Shown here: positions 54,813-55,000 of the stretch, one piece after another
Layout: every line of letters begins with the position of its first letter
Position numbering within the stretch: the stretch's first letter is position 1
DNA from: Symbiodinium natans
Taxonomy: Eukaryota; Sar; Dinophyceae; Suessiales; Symbiodiniaceae
DNA: 55,000 nt
Reading direction: 5' to 3'
Assembly: GCA_905221605.1 (NCBI GenBank)
Contig: CAJNDS010002610.1
Coordinates: 250,001 to 305,000 of the forward strand
Notes under the pieces: generated by a model
Told to the model about the DNA's origin: nothing
Seen by the model: only the letters and a program-made list of their open reading frames with translations
Databases searched by the model: none
Program-made: the position numbers and the translations under genes

Positions 54813-55000
54813 CTGCAAGGTTCAGGGTTTAGGGTTTGGGGCTTAGTTGTTTATAGGGTTTAGGGTGAGCTTAGGGAAGCTTAGGGAGGTTTGGCTATAG
54901 GCCGTCGCGTAGCTTAGTAGCTCAGCTCAGCTTGGCTCAGGGCAGTTTAGGGGCCTCATCACTCTAATCCAGAAGCCTTCAGAGGTCCTTTTGACAGGAC

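Larger units (their letters stand above)
51291..53613. mobile_element. 2.3-kb palindromic (fold-back) element inside a CCCTAAA array
   Basis: Left arm 51291-52387 and right arm 52519-53613 are inverted copies around an axis near 52453, with a 131-bp spacer. The inner parts are nearly identical; the outer parts differ more. CCCTAAA-type repeats in the same orientation lie outside both ends, as expected for insertion into such an array. Each arm holds the same two short open frames in mirror orientation (for example 51744-51944 plus and 52962-53228 minus). No transposase domain was recognised. Confidence 0.85.
50039..54751. other. Intron 1 (about 4.7 kb)
   Basis: Contains three TTTAGGG arrays, a unique block at 50902-51252, the 2.3-kb palindromic element, unique sequence at 54200-54330 and 54480-54545 that looks exon-like on the plus strand, and a CCCTAAA array at 54397. 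Confidence 0.5.

Noticed and set aside
19500-54812. Standard bacterial operon reading with ribosome binding sites
   Set aside because: No long frames; motif order needs splicing.

Overview
The window looks like nuclear DNA of a dinoflagellate, probably of the Symbiodiniaceae kind. Four things point that way. Telomere-type TTTAGGG/CCCTAAA repeats are everywhere. Splice donors are a mix of GC, GT and GA with AG acceptors that are usually followed by G. An intron carries a cytosine methyltransferase fragment of the type dinoflagellate retroelements carry. The one gene that can be read codes for a nonribosomal-peptide-synthetase-like (NRPS-like) enzyme. The species call is inference. No rRNA, tRNA or CRISPR array was seen.

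Main result: the whole 55 kb appears to be the interior of one minus-strand gene. The unique islands between repeat arrays, read on the minus strand from right to left, give in order the core motifs of one adenylation (A) domain and then a peptidyl-carrier (PCP) domain: A-domain start (54.78 kb), A1 (50.0), A2 (39.16), A3 (38.42), A4 region (35.4), A5 (28.2), A6 (23.5 and 21.8), A7 (19.5 and 17.5), A8 (14.84), A9 (8.47), A10 (7.44) and the carrier-site LGGHS (0.67). I place 39 exons (36 well supported or plausible, 3 tentative) of 18 to 77 nt, about 1.76 kb of coding sequence or 3 percent of the window. Reading phase is compatible across all 38 junctions. The gene runs off both ends: upstream of the A domain to the right, downstream of the PCP to the left.

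The introns (most 0.3 to 6 kb) hold the rest: arrays of the 7-mer and of local variants (8-, 9- and 11-mers), at least a dozen families of short inverted-repeat (MITE-like) elements, satellites of 154, 131-145 and 21 bp, poly-G/C tracts, a 2.3-kb palindromic element at 51.29-53.61 kb, an AT-rich island at 22.0-23.0 kb, and fragments of retroelement-like or unknown coding sequence. By eye, about two thirds of the exons have a CCCTAAA array on their left and a TTTAGGG array on their right (plus strand). In the transcript most introns would therefore start with UUUAGGG repeats and end with complementary CCCUAAA repeats, so intron ends could pair and bring the splice sites together. That layout is the strongest candidate here for an undescribed system.

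Method and limits: everything was read by hand. Exon edges were chosen to fit AG acceptors, GT/GC/GA donors, phase and the order of family motifs. Several other islands also look coding in some frame and were left out because they break motif order or phase. Transcript data are needed to confirm any single small exon.
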